64,000 nt of DNA from Babylonia areolata (taxonomy: Eukaryota > Mollusca > Gastropoda > Neogastropoda > Buccinidae): positions 36,731,729-36,795,728 of the forward strand of contig NC_134878.1 of assembly GCF_041734735.1 (NCBI RefSeq), written 5' to 3'. The position numbers were made by a program, and so were the translations under genes. Positions 19,721 to 33,400 of this stretch are shown here, piece by piece (the first letter of the stretch is position 1; each line of letters opens with the position of its first letter). The notes under the pieces were generated by a model, which was given only the letters and a program-made list of their open reading frames with translations, did no database searches and was not told the DNA's origin.

Positions 19721-22700
19721 GATCTTAACACTTGGCGGATTCATTCAGTCCCACTACACGATTTCAAATTCTGCCCCCACCCAGCTCACAGTCAGGAAGG
19801 GTCCGCTAAGTGTTGCATAACTTCAACGGTCGATTTGTGCGCGGTTTCGGCCGGTTTCTAGGTGTTTCTCGGCCCTCTCTGTCGGCCCTCTCTGTCATTC
19901 ACTAATAATTCAATAATTAAACAATAACACGATGATAAATTATCGGTCAATCACACAGAAAAATCACTCTGTCCACAGAAAAGATAAGCGATTTTTCCGT
20001 GCATTCAACGGACAAATCATCTTTGAGCCCTCTCAGTAATTTACTAATAATTCAAACATTAAACAATAACGCCAAGACAAATTATTAATCAAATTCACAG
20101 AAAAATCACTTAGCTTTTGTTCTGAAGCTTGCAGGTTGCCTGTAAAAACTGACCAGGTGATCTTAACACTTGGCGGATTCATTCAGCCCCACTACACGAT
20201 TTCAAATGCTGCCCCCACCCAGCTCACAGTCAGGAAGGGTCCGCTAAGTGTTGCATAACTTCAACGGTCGATTTGTGCGCGGTATCGGCCGGTTTCTAGG
20301 TGTTTCTCGGCCCTCTCTGTCGGCCCTCTCTGTCATTCACTAATAATTCAATAATTAAACAATAACACGATGATAAATTATCGGTCAATCACACAGAAAA
20401 ATCACTCTGTCCACAGAAAAGATAAGCGATTTTTCCGTGCATTCAACAGACAAATCATCTTTGAGCCCTCTCACTAATTTACTAATAATTCAAACATTAA
20501 ACAATAACGCCATGACAAATTATTAATCAAATTCACAGAAAAATCACTTAGCTTTTGTTCTGAAGCTTGCAGGTTGCCTGTAAAAACTGACCAGGTGATC
20601 TTAACACTTGGCGGATTCATTCAGCCCCACTACACGATTTCAAATGCTGCCCCCACCCAGCTCACAGTCAGGAAGGGTCCGCTAAGTGTTGCATAACTTC
20701 AACGGTCGATTTGTGCGCGGTTTCGGCCGGTTTCTAGGTGTTTCTCGGCCCTCTCTGTCGGCCCTCTCTGTCATTCACTAATAATTCAATAATTAAACAA
20801 TAACACGATGACAAATTATCGGTCAATCACACAGAAAAATCACTCTGTCCACAGAAAAGATAAGCGATTTTTCCGTGCATTCAACGGACAAATCATCTTT
20901 GAGCCCTCTCACTAATTTACTAATAATTCAAACATTAAACAATAACGCCATGACAAATTATTAATCAAATTCACAGAAAAATCACTTAGCTTTTGTTCTG
21001 AAGCTTGCAGGTTGCGTGTAGAAACTGACCAGGTGATCTTAACACTTGGCGGATTCATTCAGCCCCACTACACGATTTCAAATGCTGCCCCCACCCAGCT
21101 CACAGTCAGGAAGGGTCCGCTAAGTGTTGCATAACTTCAACGGTCGATTTGTGCGCGGTTTCGGCCGGTTTCTAGGTGTTTCTCGGCCCTCTCTGTCGGC
21201 CCTCTCTGTCATTCACTAATAATTCAATAATTAAACAATAACACGATGACAAATTATCGGTCAATCACACAGAAAAATAACTCTGTCCACGGAAAAGATA
21301 AGCGATTTTTCCGTGCATTCAACGGACAAATCATCTTTGAGCCCTCTCAATAATTTGCTAATAATTCAAACATTAAACAATAACGCCATGACAAATTATT
21401 AATCAAATTCACAGAAAAATCACTTAGCTTTTGTTCTGAAGCTTGCAGGTTGCCTGTAAAGACTGACCAGGTGATCTTAACACTTGGCGGATTCATTCAG
21501 CCCCACTACACGATTTCAAATGCTGCCCCCACCCAGCTCACAGTCAGGAAGGGTCCGCTAAGTGTTGCATAACTTCAACGGTCGATTTGTGCGCGGTTTC
21601 GGCCGGTTTCTAGGTGTTTCTCGGCCCTCTCTGTCGGCCCTCTCTGTCATTCACTAATAATTCAATAATTAAACAATAACACGATGATAAATTATCGGTC
21701 AATCACACAGAAAAATCACTCTGTCCACAGAAAACATAAGCGATTTTTCCGTGCATTCAACGGACAAATCATCTTTGAGCCCTCTCAATAATTTACTAAT
21801 AATTCAAACATTAAACAATAACGCCATGACAAATTATTAATCAAATTCACAGAAAAATCACTTAGCTTTTGTTCTGAAGCTTGCGGGTTGCCTGTAAAAA
21901 CTGACCAGGTGATCTTAACACTTGGTGGATTCATTCAGCCCCACTACACGATTTCAAATTCTGCCCCCACCCAGCTCACAGTCAGGAAGGGTCCGCTAAG
22001 TGTTGCATAACTTCAACGGTCGATTTGTGCGCGGTTTCGGCCGGTTTCTAGGTGTTTCTCGGCCCTCTCTGTCGGCCCTCTCTGTCATTCACTAATAATT
22101 CAATAATTAAACAATAACACGATGATAAATTATCGGTCAATCACACAGAAAAATCACTCTGTCCACAGAAAAGATAAGCGATTTTTCCGTGCATTCAACG
22201 GACAAATCATCTTTGAGCCCTCTCAATAATTTACTAATAATTGAAACATTAAACAATAACGCCATGACAAATTATTAATCAAATTCACAGAAAAATCACT
22301 TAGCTTTTGTTCTGAAGCTTGCAGGTTGCCTGTAAAAACTGACCAGGTGATCTTAACACTTGGCGGATTCATTCAGCCCCACTACACGATTTCAAATGCT
22401 GCCCCCACCCAGCTCACAGTCAGGAAGGGTCCGCTAAGTGTTGCATAACTTCAACGGTCGATTTGTGCGCGGTATCGGCCGGTTTCTAGGTGTTTCTCGG
22501 CCCTCTCTGTCGGCCCTCTCTGTCATTCACTAATAATTCAATAATTAAACAATAACACGATGATAAATTATCGGTCAATCACACAGAAAAATCACTCTGT
22601 CCACAGAAAACATAAGCGATTTTTCCGTGCATTCAACGGACAAATCATCTTTGAGCCCTCTCAATAATTTACTAATAATTCAAACATTAAACAATAACGC

Positions 22701-25700
22701 CATGACAAATTATTAATCAAATTCACAGAAAAATCACTTAGCTTTTGTTCTGAAGCTTGCGGGTTGCCTGTAAAAACTGACCAGGTGATCTTAACACTTG
22801 GCGGATTCATTCAGTCCCACTACACGATTTCAAATTCTGCCCCCACCCAGCTCACAGTCAGGAAGGGTCCGCTAAGTGTTGCATAACTTCAACGGTCGAT
22901 TTGTGCGCGGTTTCGGCCGGTTTCTAGGTGTTTCTCGGCCCTCTCTGTCGGCCCTCTCTGTCATTCACTAATAATTCAATAATTAAACAATAACACGATG
23001 ATAAATTATCGGTCAATCACACAGAAAAATCACTCTGTCCACAGAAAAGATAAGCGATTTTTCCGTGCATTCAACGGACAAATCATCTTTGAGCCCTCTC
23101 AATAATTTACTAATAATTCAAACATTAAACAATAACGCCATGACAAATTATTAATCAAATTCACAGAAAAATCACTTAGCTTTTGTTCTGAAGCTTGCAG
23201 GTTGCCTGTAAAAACTGACCAGGTGATCTTAACACTTGGCGGATTCATTCAGCCCCACTACACGATTTCAAATGCTGCCCCCACCCAGCTCACAGTCAGG
23301 AAGGGTCCGCTAAGTGTTGCATAACTTCAACGGTCGATTTGTGCGCGGTTTCGGCCGGTTTCTAGGTGTTTCTCGGCCCTCTCTGTCGGCCCTCTCTGTC
23401 ATTCACTAATAATTCAAGAATTAAACAATAACACGATGATAAATTATCGGTCAATCACACAGAAAAATCACTGTGTCCACAGAAAAGATAAGCGATTTTT
23501 CCGTGCATTCAACAGTCAAATCATCTTTGAGCCCTCTAAATAATTTACTAATAATTCAAACATTAAACAATAACGCCATGACAAATTATTAATCAAATTC
23601 ACAGAAAAATCACTTAGCTTTTGTTCTGAAGCTTGCAGGTTGCCTGTAAAAACTGACCAGGTGATCTTAACACTTGGCGGATTCATTCAGCCCCACTACA
23701 CGATTTCAAATGCTGCCCACACCCAGCTCACAGTCAGGAAGGGTCCGCTAAGTGTTGCATAACTTCAACGGTCGATTTGTGCGCGGTTTCGGCCGGTGTC
23801 TAGGTGTTTCTCGGCCCTCTCTGTCGGCCCTCTCTGTCATTCACTAATAATTCAATAATTAAACAATAACACGATGATAAATTATCGGTCAATCACACAG
23901 AAAAATCACTCTGTCCACAGAAAACATAAGCGATTTTTCCGTGCATTCAACGGACAAATCATCTTTGAGCCCTCTCAATAATTTACTAATAATTCAAACA
24001 TTAAACAATAACGCCATGACAAATTATTAATCAAATTCACAGAAAAATCACTTAGCTTTTGTTCTGAAGCTTGCGGGTTGCCTGTAAAAACTGACCAGGT
24101 GATCTTAACACTTGGCGGATTCATTCAGCCCCACTACACGATTTCAAATTCTGCCCCCACCCAGCTCACAGTCAGGAAGGGTCCGCTAAGTGTTGCATAA
24201 CTTCAACGGTCGATTTGTGCGCGGTTTCGGCCGGTTTCTAGGTGTTTCTCGGCCCTCTCTGTCGGCCCTCTCTGTCATTCACTAATAATTCAATAATTAA
24301 ACAATAACACGATGATAAATTATCGGTCAATCACACAGAAAAATCACTCTGTCCACAGAAAAGATAAGCGATTTTTCCGTGCATTCAACGGACAAATCAT
24401 CTTTGAGCCCTCTCAATAATTTACTAATAATTCAAACATTAAACAATAACGCCATGACAAATTATTAATCAAATTCACAGAAAAATCACTTAGCTTTTGT
24501 TCTGAAGCTTGCAGGTTGCCTGTAAAAACTGACCAGGTGATCTTAACACTTGGCGGATTCATTCAGCCCCACTACACGATTTCAAATTCTGCCCCCACCC
24601 AGCTCACAGTCAGGAAGGGTCCGCTAAGTGTTGCATAACTTCAACGGTCGATTTGTGCGCGGTTTCGGCCGGTTTCTAGGTGTTTCTCGGCCCTCTCTGT
24701 CGGCCCTCTCTGTCATTCACTAATAATTCAATAATTAAACAATAACACGATGATAAATTATCGGTCAATCACACAGAAAAATCACTCTGTCCACAGAAAA
24801 GATAAGCGATTTTTCCGTGCATTCAACGGACAAATCATCTTTGAGCCCTCTCAATAATTTACTAATAATTCAAACATTAAACAATAACGCTATGACAAAT
24901 TATTAATCAAATTCACAGAAAAATCACTTAGCTTTTGTTCTGAAGCTTGCGGGTTGCCTGTAAAAACTGACCAGGTGATCTTAACACTTGGCGGATTCAT
25001 TCAGCCCCACTACACGATTTCAAATTCTACCCCCACCCAGCTCACAGTCAGGAAGGGTCCGCTAAGTGTTGCATAACTTCAACGGTCGATTTGTGCGCGG
25101 TTTCGGCCGGTTTCTAGGTGTTTCTCGGCCCTCTCTGTCGGCCCTCTCTGTCATTCACTAATAATTCAATAATTAAACAATAACACGATGATAAATTATC
25201 GGTCAATCACACAGAACAATCACTCTGTCCACAGAAAAGATAAGCGATTTTTCCGTGCATTCAACGGACAAATCATCTTTGAGCCCTCTCACTAATTTAC
25301 TAATAATTCAAACATTAAACAATAACGCCATGACACATTATTAATCAAATTCACAGAAAAATCACTTAGCTTTTGTTCTGAAGCTTGCAGGTTGCCTGTA
25401 AAAACTGACCAGGTGATCTTAACACTTGGCGGATTCATTCAGCCCCACTACACGATTTCAAATGCTACCCCCACCCAGCTCACAGTCAGGAAGGGTCCGC
25501 GAAGTGTTGCATAACTTCAACGGTCGATTTGTGCGCGGTTTCGGCCGGTTTCTAGGTGTTTCTCGGCCCACTCTGTCGGCCCTCTCTGTCATTCACTAAT
25601 AATTCAATAATTAAACAATAACACGATGATAAATTATCGGTCAATCACACAGAAAAATCACTCTGTCCACGGAAAAAATAAACGATTTTTCCGTGCATTC

Positions 25701-28700
25701 AACGGACAAATCATCTTTGAGCCCTCTCAATAATTTACTAATAATTCAAACATTAAACAATAACGCCATGACAAATTATTAATCAAATTCACAGAAAAAT
25801 CACTTAGCTTTTGTTCTGAAGCTTTCAGGTGGCCTGTAAAAACTGACCAGGTGATCTTAACACTTGGCGGATTCATTCAGCCCCACTACACGATTTCAAA
25901 TGCTGCCCCCACCCAGCTCACAGTCAGGAAGGGTCCGCTAAGTGTTGCATAACTTCAACGGTCGATTTGTGCGCGGTTTCGGCCGGTTTCTAGGTGTTTC
26001 TCGGCCCTCTCTGTCGGCCCTCTCTGTCATTCACTAATAATTCAATAATTAAACAATAACACGATGATAAATTATCGGTCAATCACACAGAAAAATCACT
26101 CTGTCCACAGAAAAGATAAGCGATTTTTCCGTGCATTAAACGGACAAATCATCTTTGAGCCCTCTCACTAATTTTATAAAAATTCAAACATTAAACAATA
26201 ACGCCATGACACATTATTAATCAAATTCACAGAAAAATCACTTAGCTTTTGTTCTGAAGCTTGCAGGTTGCCTGTAAAAACTGACCAGGTGATCTTAACA
26301 CTTGGCGGATTCATTCAGCCCCACTACACGATTTCAAATGCTGCCCCCACCCAGCTCACAGTCAGGAAGGGTCCGCTAAGTGTTGCATAACTTCAACGGT
26401 CGATTTGTGCGCGGTTTCGGCCGGTTTCTAGGTGTTTCTCGGCCCTCTCTGTCGGCCCTCTCTGTCATTCACTAATAATTCAATAATTAAACAATAACAC
26501 GATGATAAATTATCGGTCAATCACACAGAAAAATCACTCTGTCCACAGAAAAGATAAGCGATTTTTCCGTGCATTCAACGGACAAATCATCTTTGAGCCC
26601 TCTCAATAATTTACTAATAATTCAAACATTAAACAATAACGCCATGACACATTATTAATCAAATTCACAGAAAAATCACTTAGCTTTTGTTCTGAAGCTT
26701 GCAGGTTGCCTGTAAAAACTGACCAGGTGATCTTAACACTTGGCGGATTCATTCAGCCCCACTACACGATTTCAAATGCTGCCCCCACCCAGCTCACAGT
26801 CAGGAAGGGTCCGCTAAGTGTTGCATAACTTCAACGGTCGATTTGTGCGCGGTTTCGGCCGGTTTCTAGGTGTTTCTCGGCCCTCTCTGTCGGCCCTCTC
26901 TGTCATTCACTAATAATTCAATAATTAAACAATAACACGATGATAAATTATCGGTCAATCACACAGAAAAATCACTCTGTCCACAGAAAAGATAAGCGAT
27001 TTTTCCGTGCATTCAACGGACAAATCATCTTTGAGCCCTCTCACTAATTTACTAATAATTCAAACATTAAACAATAACGCCATGACAAATTATTAATCAA
27101 ATTCACAGAAAAATCACTTAGCTTTTGTTCTGAAGCTTGCAGGTTGCCTGTAAAAACTGACCAGGTGATCTTAACACTTGGCGGATTCATTCAGCCCCAC
27201 TACACGATTTCAAATGCTGCCCCCACCCAGCTCACAGTCAGGAAGGGTCCGCTAAGTGTTGCATAACTTCAACGGTCGATTTGTGCGCGGTTTCGGCCGG
27301 TTTCTAGGTGTTTCTCGGCCCTCTCTGTCGGCCCTCTCTGTCATTCACTAATAATTCAATAATTAAACAATAACACGATGATAAATTATCGGTCAATCAC
27401 ACAGAAAAATCACTCTGTCCACAGAAAAGATAAGCGATTTTTCCGTGCATTCAACGGACAAATCATCTTTGAGCCCTCTCAATAATTTACTAATAATTCA
27501 AACATTAAACAATAACGCCATGACAAATTATTAATCAAATTCACAGAAAAATCACTTAGCTTTTGTTCTGAAGCTTGCAGGTTGCCTGTAAAAACTGACC
27601 AGGTGATCTTAACACTTGGCGGATTCATTCAGCCCCACTACACGATTTCAAATGCTGCCCCCACCCAGCTCACAGTCAGGAAGGGTCCGCTAAGTGTTGC
27701 ATAACTTCAACGGTCGATTTGTGCGCGGTTTCGGCCGGTTTCTAGGTGTTTCTCGGCCCTCTCTGTCGGCCCTCTCTGTCATTCACTAATAATTCAATAA
27801 TTAAACAATAACACGATGATAAATTATCGGTCAATCACACAGAAAAATCACTCTGTCCACAGAAAAGATAAGCGATTTTTCCGTGCATTCAACGGACAAA
27901 TCATCTTTGAGCCCTCTCAATAATTTACTAATAATTCAAACATTAAACAATAACGCCATGACAAATTATTAATCAAATTCACAGAAAAATCACTTAGCTT
28001 TTGTTCTGAAGCTTGCAGGTTGCCTGTAAAAACTGACCAGGTGATCTTAACACTTGGCGGATTCATTCAGCCCCACTACACGATTTCAAATGCTGCCCCC
28101 ACCCAGCTCACAGTCAGGAAGGGTCCGCTAAGTGTTGCATAACTTCAACGGTCGATTTGTGCGCGGTTTCGGCCGGTTTCTAGGTGTTTCTCGGCCCTCT
28201 CTGTCGGCCCTCTCTGTCATTCACTAATAATTCAATAATTAAACAATAACACGATGATAAATTATCGGTCAATCACACAGAAAAATCACTCTGTCCACAG
28301 AAAAGATAAGCGATTTTTCCGTGCATTCAACGGACAAATCATCTTTGAGCCCTCTCAATAATTTGCTAATAATTCAAACATTAAACAATAACGCCATGAC
28401 AAATTATTAATCAAATTCACAGAAAAATCACTTAGCTTTTGTTCTGAAGCTTGCAGGTTGCCTGTAAAAACTGACCAGGTGATCTTAACACTTGGCGGAT
28501 TCATTCAGCCCCACTACACGATTTCAAATGCTGCCCCCACCCAGCTCACAGTCAGGAAGGGTCCGCTAAGTGTTGCATAACTTCAACGGTCGATTTGTGC
28601 GCGGTTTCGGCCGGTTTCTAGGTGTTTCTCGGCCCTCTCTGTCGGCCCTCTCTGTCATTCACTAATAATTCAATAATTAAACAATAACACGATGATAAAT

Positions 28701-29796
28701 TATCGGTCAATCACACAGAAAAATCACTCTGTCCACAGAAAAGATAAGCGATTTTTCCGTGCATTCAACGGACAAATCATCTTTGAGCCCTCTCAATAAT
28801 TTACTAATAATTCAAACATTAAACAATAACGCCATGACAAATTATTAATCAAATTCACAGAAAAATCACTTAGCTTTTGTTCTGAAGCTTGCAGGTTGCC
28901 TGTAAAAACTGACCAGGTGATCTTAACACTTGGCGGATTCATTCAGCCCCACTACACGATTTCAAATGCTGCCCCCACCCAGCTCACAGTCAGGAAGGGT
29001 CCGCTAAGTGTTGCATAACTTCAACGGTCGATTTGTGCGCGGTTTCGGCCGGTTTCTAGGTGTTTCTCGGCCCTCTCTGTCGGCCCTCTCTGTCATTCAC
29101 TAATAATTCAATAATTAAACAATAACACGATGATAAATTATCGGTCAATCACACAGAAAAATCACTCTGTCCACAGAAAAGATAAGCGATTTTTCCGTGC
29201 ATTCAACGGACAAATCATCTTTGAGCCCTCTCAATAATTTACTAATAATTCAAACATTAAACAATAACGCCATGACAAATTATTAATCAAATTCACAGAA
29301 AAATCACTTAGCTTTTGTTCTGAAGCTTGCAGGTTGCCTGTAAAAACTGACCAGGTGATCTTAACACTTGGCGGATTCATTCAGCCCCACTACACGATTT
29401 CAAATGCTGCCCCCACCCAGCTCACAGTCAGGAAGGGTCCGCTAAGTGTTGCATAACTTCAACGGTCGATTTGTGCGCGGTTTCGGCCGGTTTCTAGGTG
29501 TTTCTCGGCCCTCTCTGTCGGCCCTCTCTGTCATTCACTAATAATTCAATAATTAAACAATAACACGATGATAAATTATCGGTCAATCACACAGAAAAAT
29601 CACTCTGTCCACAGAAAAGATAAGCGATTTTTCCGTGCATTCAACGGACAAATCATCTTTGAGCCCTCTCAATAATTTACTAATAATTCAAACATTAAAC
29701 AATAACGCTATGACAAATTATTAATCAAATTCACAGAAAAATCACTTAGCTTTTGTTCTGAAGCTTGCGGGTTGCCTGTAAAAACTGACCAGGTGA

Positions 29797-29800
<4 letters not shown>
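19721..29800 (+). repeat. 438-bp satellite array, about 23 monomers
   Basis: These are continuous head-to-tail 438-bp monomers between the two LINE insertions, from the right TSD of the RTE element to the left TSD of the minus-strand LINE (29787-29800). Monomers differ at scattered positions, and sets of variants recur as blocks. GTGTAGAAACTG (21015), AATAACTCTG with CCACGG (about 21286), AGAATTAAAC (23417) and TTTTATAAAAATTC (about 26173) each reappear beyond the LINE at whole-monomer distances. No gene is visible in this 10 kb. Confidence 0.98.
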
Positions 29801-29836
<36 letters not shown>

Positions 29837-30374
29837 GAGAAATCAGGGGATGTGTTCAAGTTCTGCAAATGTGCAGGGCTGTCTCAGCATCCATGGAAGA
29901 TTTTCGTGTTTTTTTTTTGTTTTGTTTTTTTTTCTTCTTCTTCTTTTTCTTCTTTTTTCTTTCTCTTTTTTTTTTCTTCTTTTTTTCGTTTTTTTTTTTT
30001 TCCTTTTTTTTCTTCCGTCATCATTTTTCTCCTTTCTTTCTGTTATCTTTTTTTTCCTCTCTCTTCTTTATTTTCATTTCCTTTTTTTTCCATTTCCTTA
30101 TAACAGATCTTCCCAATGGCATTATCCATCCTCTTCAATATCATGCAACATGAAAGAAGAAAAAACATAAACACACACACAATGACCCCGCACACAATTA
30201 CAGTGTCTGAAAGAGAAAACTAGGCTCTGTCTCTCTCTCTCTCTGGAGGCACTATAGCTATGCAAGAACAATACGTGTATGTTTGATGTGACCACCTGGT
30301 CAATCGTTTTTTTTTTTTTTGTTTTTTTTTGTTTGTTTTTGTTTTTTGTTTGTTTTGATTTGCTTTAGTTTTTG

Positions 30375-30409
<35 letters not shown>

Positions 30410-30445
30410 GTTTTTTGTTTTTGTTTTTTTTCCTAATAAAATTTT
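29801..30445 (-). other. LINE 3' UTR: low-complexity T-rich tracts and microsatellites
   Basis: This is the 3' untranslated part of the minus-strand LINE. On the plus strand it holds the T tail, a T/C-rich stretch (about 29908-30100), a CT run near 30226-30244, T/G-rich runs at about 30307-30360 and a TG repeat at about 30375-30409. The poly-phenylalanine frames seen here on the plus strand reflect only base composition. Confidence 0.85.
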
Positions 30446-33400
30446 TTATATTCCTTCCAGATTTCTAAGGTGCAGCTCTGTTTCGAATATAAGTTCAAGA
30501 TTCTTACATTTGCCGTATTTGAATTTGGAGATAGCAAGCCTTGCAACCAATAAGATAATGTTTACTTGTTTTCTTTTTGAATTTGATAATATATCAGTTT
30601 TAGTTGCACCAAATAGTGCTATCTTCTCGTTCATTGGGATCCAAGTGTTATACTTAGTAAGTATAAATTGTTTTACGTTGGTCCAGAAAGTGGTGAGCTT
30701 GGGACATGCATAGAATGCATGTTCAATGTAGTCGGTTTCTTGGCACCAATGGCATTTGTTAGTATCTGTAACACCCATTTTTTGTAGCATGATGTTTGTT
30801 GGGTAGATGTTGTGTATGAATTTGAAATGTAATAACCTCAGTCGAGTTTCCTGCGTGCACTCATAGGCTAAGCTGAAATAATCTTGGGTATTGATATCTA
30901 ATTTTCGTCTCCAGAATTGCACCGCGCAAATTTCATGGTTTTTTTGAAGGGCAAATATTTCCCTTATTTGTTTATTAGACAGGGTGGTTACGTTTCCTTC
31001 TTCAGTTGCTATATTATACGGAATGTCTTCCTTTAGATTATCATGTGCTAGCTGAAGTTTCCACGCGCGTGGTAGTGCATTTATGATTGCGTTGTACTCA
31101 AATAACAGGTTTGGGTGAGGGCCAATTTTTTCTGAAACTTCTTGGTACGTTAAGAGGTTTCCATTTAGCCATAGGTCTTGCACAACGGAAAAACCCGCTT
31201 TGCTCCACTTTATGAAGAACAAGGTATTTCCTTTGTATTTTATATGTTTATTGTTCCAAAGAGGTTCCGTTTTTATGTTGTCTGTCAGTCTGTTCTTGTT
31301 AAAGGACGCTACTGTTTTTAGCACATCTCTCCAGAAGACTGATTGTACCTTTTCTAAGTGTTTTATTTCTTTTGGAGCGACATTACAGTTAAAAGCACAG
31401 TGTGCGTTCTCAAAAGGTGCAATATTTTGTTTTGCAAGGATGCTCCATTGTGCTTTTTCTTCGTTGAGGAATTTTACTGCCCATTTTACCAAGTACATTT
31501 GTTGTTGGTGTTCAACATTTATCATATTTAGGCCTCCGTGTGCTTTGTCGAGACTCAGAACTCCCCGTTTCACTTTCTCAAATGCTCTTTTATTGTTATA
31601 TTTTTTCTTCCACAGGAATCTATACAAGAGAGTATTTATATAGTTTATTGTCTTTTCTGGGATCGATGCTACTTGTAGCAGAAGAGTGAATTGTGACAGG
31701 AGGAGTGTTTTTGCAAGTATAACCTTGCCAAAGAGTGATGGGTTCCTACGTTCCCATCTTTTAATAGTTCTAATTACTGTTTCTATTCTAGCTTTCCAGT
31801 TCTCTTCAATTTCCGAAATTTCTCTGTCTGCTGAAAAATATATGCCCAGAATTCTTATTTTATCAGATTTCATAGGTATGCCATTAAAGGTTCCAACTTC
31901 TTTTTTCCTTGAACCCAACCATATTCCTTCGGATTTATTTTTATTTAGTTTTAGTCCTGAAAAGCTTTCAAATTCGTCGATAATATTTATGGCTATCTGT
32001 ATATCTTTTTCATTTCTAACTGTTAGCGTAGTGTCATCTGCAAATTGCTTTATTTTGGAAATATTGGGTTGCCCGTTGTCGTTGAAGCTTTGATGCGAGA
32101 GCTTGATTCCTTCAATTTCTTTGTTGTTTCGAATTCGGATGGCAAGGATTTCTACAGCTATAACAAAAAGGAGGGGACTGAGTGGACATCCTTGTCTTAT
32201 TCCTCTTTCAGTTGGGAACCAGTCGGATAGCCAGCCACCATTGTGTATACAACTTTCTGTATTTCTCATTGCAGTTGCAATTAAACTTGCGAATTTTGGA
32301 CCAAAATTAAAAATGCGAAGTGCCTGTTTTATACAATTCTTTGATATCGTGTCGAAGGCTTTTGAGAAGTCTAATGCGATCAGTGCACCTTGCTGGTCAG
32401 TTCTATCTAAATATTTTGTGAGATCATCAAAGAACCTCAAATGAAAAGCAATGTTTCTACCCTTTATAAATCCTATCTGATCTTCGTTGATTATTGTTTT
32501 GATTACGTTTTGCAGTCGTATAGCCAAAGCTTTGGAAAATAGTTTGTAGTCTGTGTTGGTAAGAGTAATAGGTCGGTAGTTTGCTAGATTGTTTCTTTCA
32601 AGGTTTTTTCCTTTATGTATTAATGTTATGATTCCTTTTCTCATTGAAAAGGATAATTCGCCTTGCTCCAGGGCATCGATTATACAATTGAAAAGTGGTA
32701 TTTTCAGTCGGTCCCAAAATTGTTTATAGAAAGATGGTGTAAGACCATCGCTTCCAGGTGCAGAATCTTTATTTAGCACATTGAGTGCATGGGTGAGTTC
32801 CTCCACAGTAATCTCTTTGTCACAGTCTTCTTTTTGTTCTTGTGTCAGGACTGGAAATTCCTGGTCAGATAGGAAATGTTCCCGTATGTCTCCCCCAGTT
32901 AACGATTTGTCTTCTTTGTATAGATTATCAAAATATTCTTTTATTTCTCCAAGTATCTTTTCCGGACTGTCTGTTGTCGTTTCATCTATTTGAAGGCAAG
33001 ATATTGTGTTTGATGTTGCCTTTATTTTTTCTAACTGGAGAAAGTATCTGGTGTTTTTCTCACCATGTTCTATCCATTTGACTCTGGATCTGACCTGTGC
33101 TCCTCGAGCTTCGCTCAGTTCCTGTATTTCTATGTCTTTCTTCATTTTGTGTATTTTTGTTTGGATTTCTTTATTGTTTGGGTCTTGTGACAATTGGTGT
33201 TCTGCTTCGTTTAGCGTTTTTATGGCAGTTTGCTTGTTTTGACGTTGGGATTTATTTGTTTTTGAGTATAGAATACAATAAGATTTATACTTAACTTTGA
33301 ACATTTCCCAAGCTGTCTGTGGATTTTCGTGTTTATATTGTGCAAAATGTTCATCAATAAAAGTGTTTGTTCCGACTAGGAAAGCTTGATCTGTTAGCAA

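Noticed and set aside
19616-19861. 81-codon frame spanning the RTE end and satellite
   Set aside because: It crosses the element-satellite junction and overlaps the RTE coding frame; no independent support.
29772-30170. Plus-strand frames rich in phenylalanine over the LINE tail
   Set aside because: They are produced by T homopolymers of the LINE 3' UTR and tail read on the wrong strand.
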